The notes beneath the pieces are model-generated. The model was not told the DNA's origin and did not search any database. It was given only the letters and a program-made list of their open reading frames with translations. From positions 1 to 23,082 of the forward strand of contig CAJUFI010000061.1 in the NCBI GenBank assembly GCA_910585665.1: DNA of 23,082 nucleotides, in the 5' to 3' direction. Source of the stretch: an uncultured Acetatifactor sp. (GTDB taxonomy: Bacteria > Bacillota > Clostridia > Lachnospirales > Lachnospiraceae). This document shows positions 23,009 through 23,082 of the stretch, piece by piece. The position numbers were made by a program, and so were the translations under genes. How positions within the stretch are numbered: position 1 is the stretch's first letter; the number at the start of each line of letters is the position of its first letter.

Positions 23009-23082
23009 GTGAGTGCACTTCTCACACTGTGAGTGCACTTCTCACACTGTGAGTGCACTTCTCACACTGTGAGTGCACTTCT
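23009..23082. repeat. 20-bp tandem repeat array with internal dyad, running off the edge
   Basis: The unit GTGAGTGCACTTCTCACACT occurs at 23009, 23029, 23049 and, cut by the edge, 23069, with no differences. Each junction is self-complementary: CTCACAC faces GTGAG on both sides, so every unit can form a small stem. The period is not a multiple of three, so coding is unlikely. There are no spacers, so it is not CRISPR. Confidence 0.95.

Noticed and set aside
23009..23082. CRISPR or coding repeat at the right edge
   Set aside because: Units of 20 bp follow each other without spacers, and the period is not divisible by three.

Overview
The window looks like a chromosomal segment of a GC-rich, flagellated, spore-forming-lineage Clostridia bacterium, most likely Lachnospiraceae. 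The reasons are the Spo0A-type DNA-binding domain, the cdaA-cdaR-glmM operon, the recD2-comFC-yvyF order, a FlgJ-type rod protein and strong GGAGG ribosome binding sites. Family assignments come from reading motifs by eye; no search was run. All genes but one are on the minus strand, so the biology reads from right to left.

Right end (about 18.1-23.1 kb): an array of 20-bp tandem repeats runs off the edge, followed by a FlgJ-type rod-binding protein, the RecD2 helicase, a ComFC-like phosphoribosyltransferase, a YvyF-like flagellar zinc protein and a small two-helix membrane protein. Middle right (13.0-18.1 kb): a polytopic membrane protein with an RG-rich tail precedes cdaA (c-di-AMP synthase), cdaR (its regulator) and glmM (phosphoglucosamine mutase). 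These genes link c-di-AMP signalling to cell-wall precursor supply. A small hairpin element (MITE-like) separates glmM from an HPr-family phosphocarrier gene.

Middle (9.9-12.9 kb): the only plus-strand gene encodes a DUF3048/YerB-like lipoprotein with a clear promoter and terminator. It is divergent from a polyprenyl-phosphate-type glycosyltransferase, which is followed by a 125-residue protein consisting only of the Spo0A DNA-binding domain.

Left (0-9.95 kb): a surface-polysaccharide gene cluster starts at a promoter near 9.95 kb with a potentially structured leader. In transcription order it encodes a DUF6077-like membrane protein split over two overlapping frames at a G6 tract, a GT2 enzyme, a polyprenyl glycosylphosphotransferase that would load the first sugar, another GT2-like enzyme, two GT4 (GT-B) enzymes, and, after a second copy of the hairpin element, one more GT2. 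The last gene runs off the left edge. It encodes a secreted protein with a signal peptide and identical 12-residue Ser/Gly-rich repeats. No flippase or polymerase is inside the window.

The points most worth a second look are the possible -1 frameshift in the split membrane protein, the secreted repeat protein beside the glycosyltransferases, the receiver-less Spo0A protein beside the polysaccharide operon, the paired hairpin elements and the edge repeat array.
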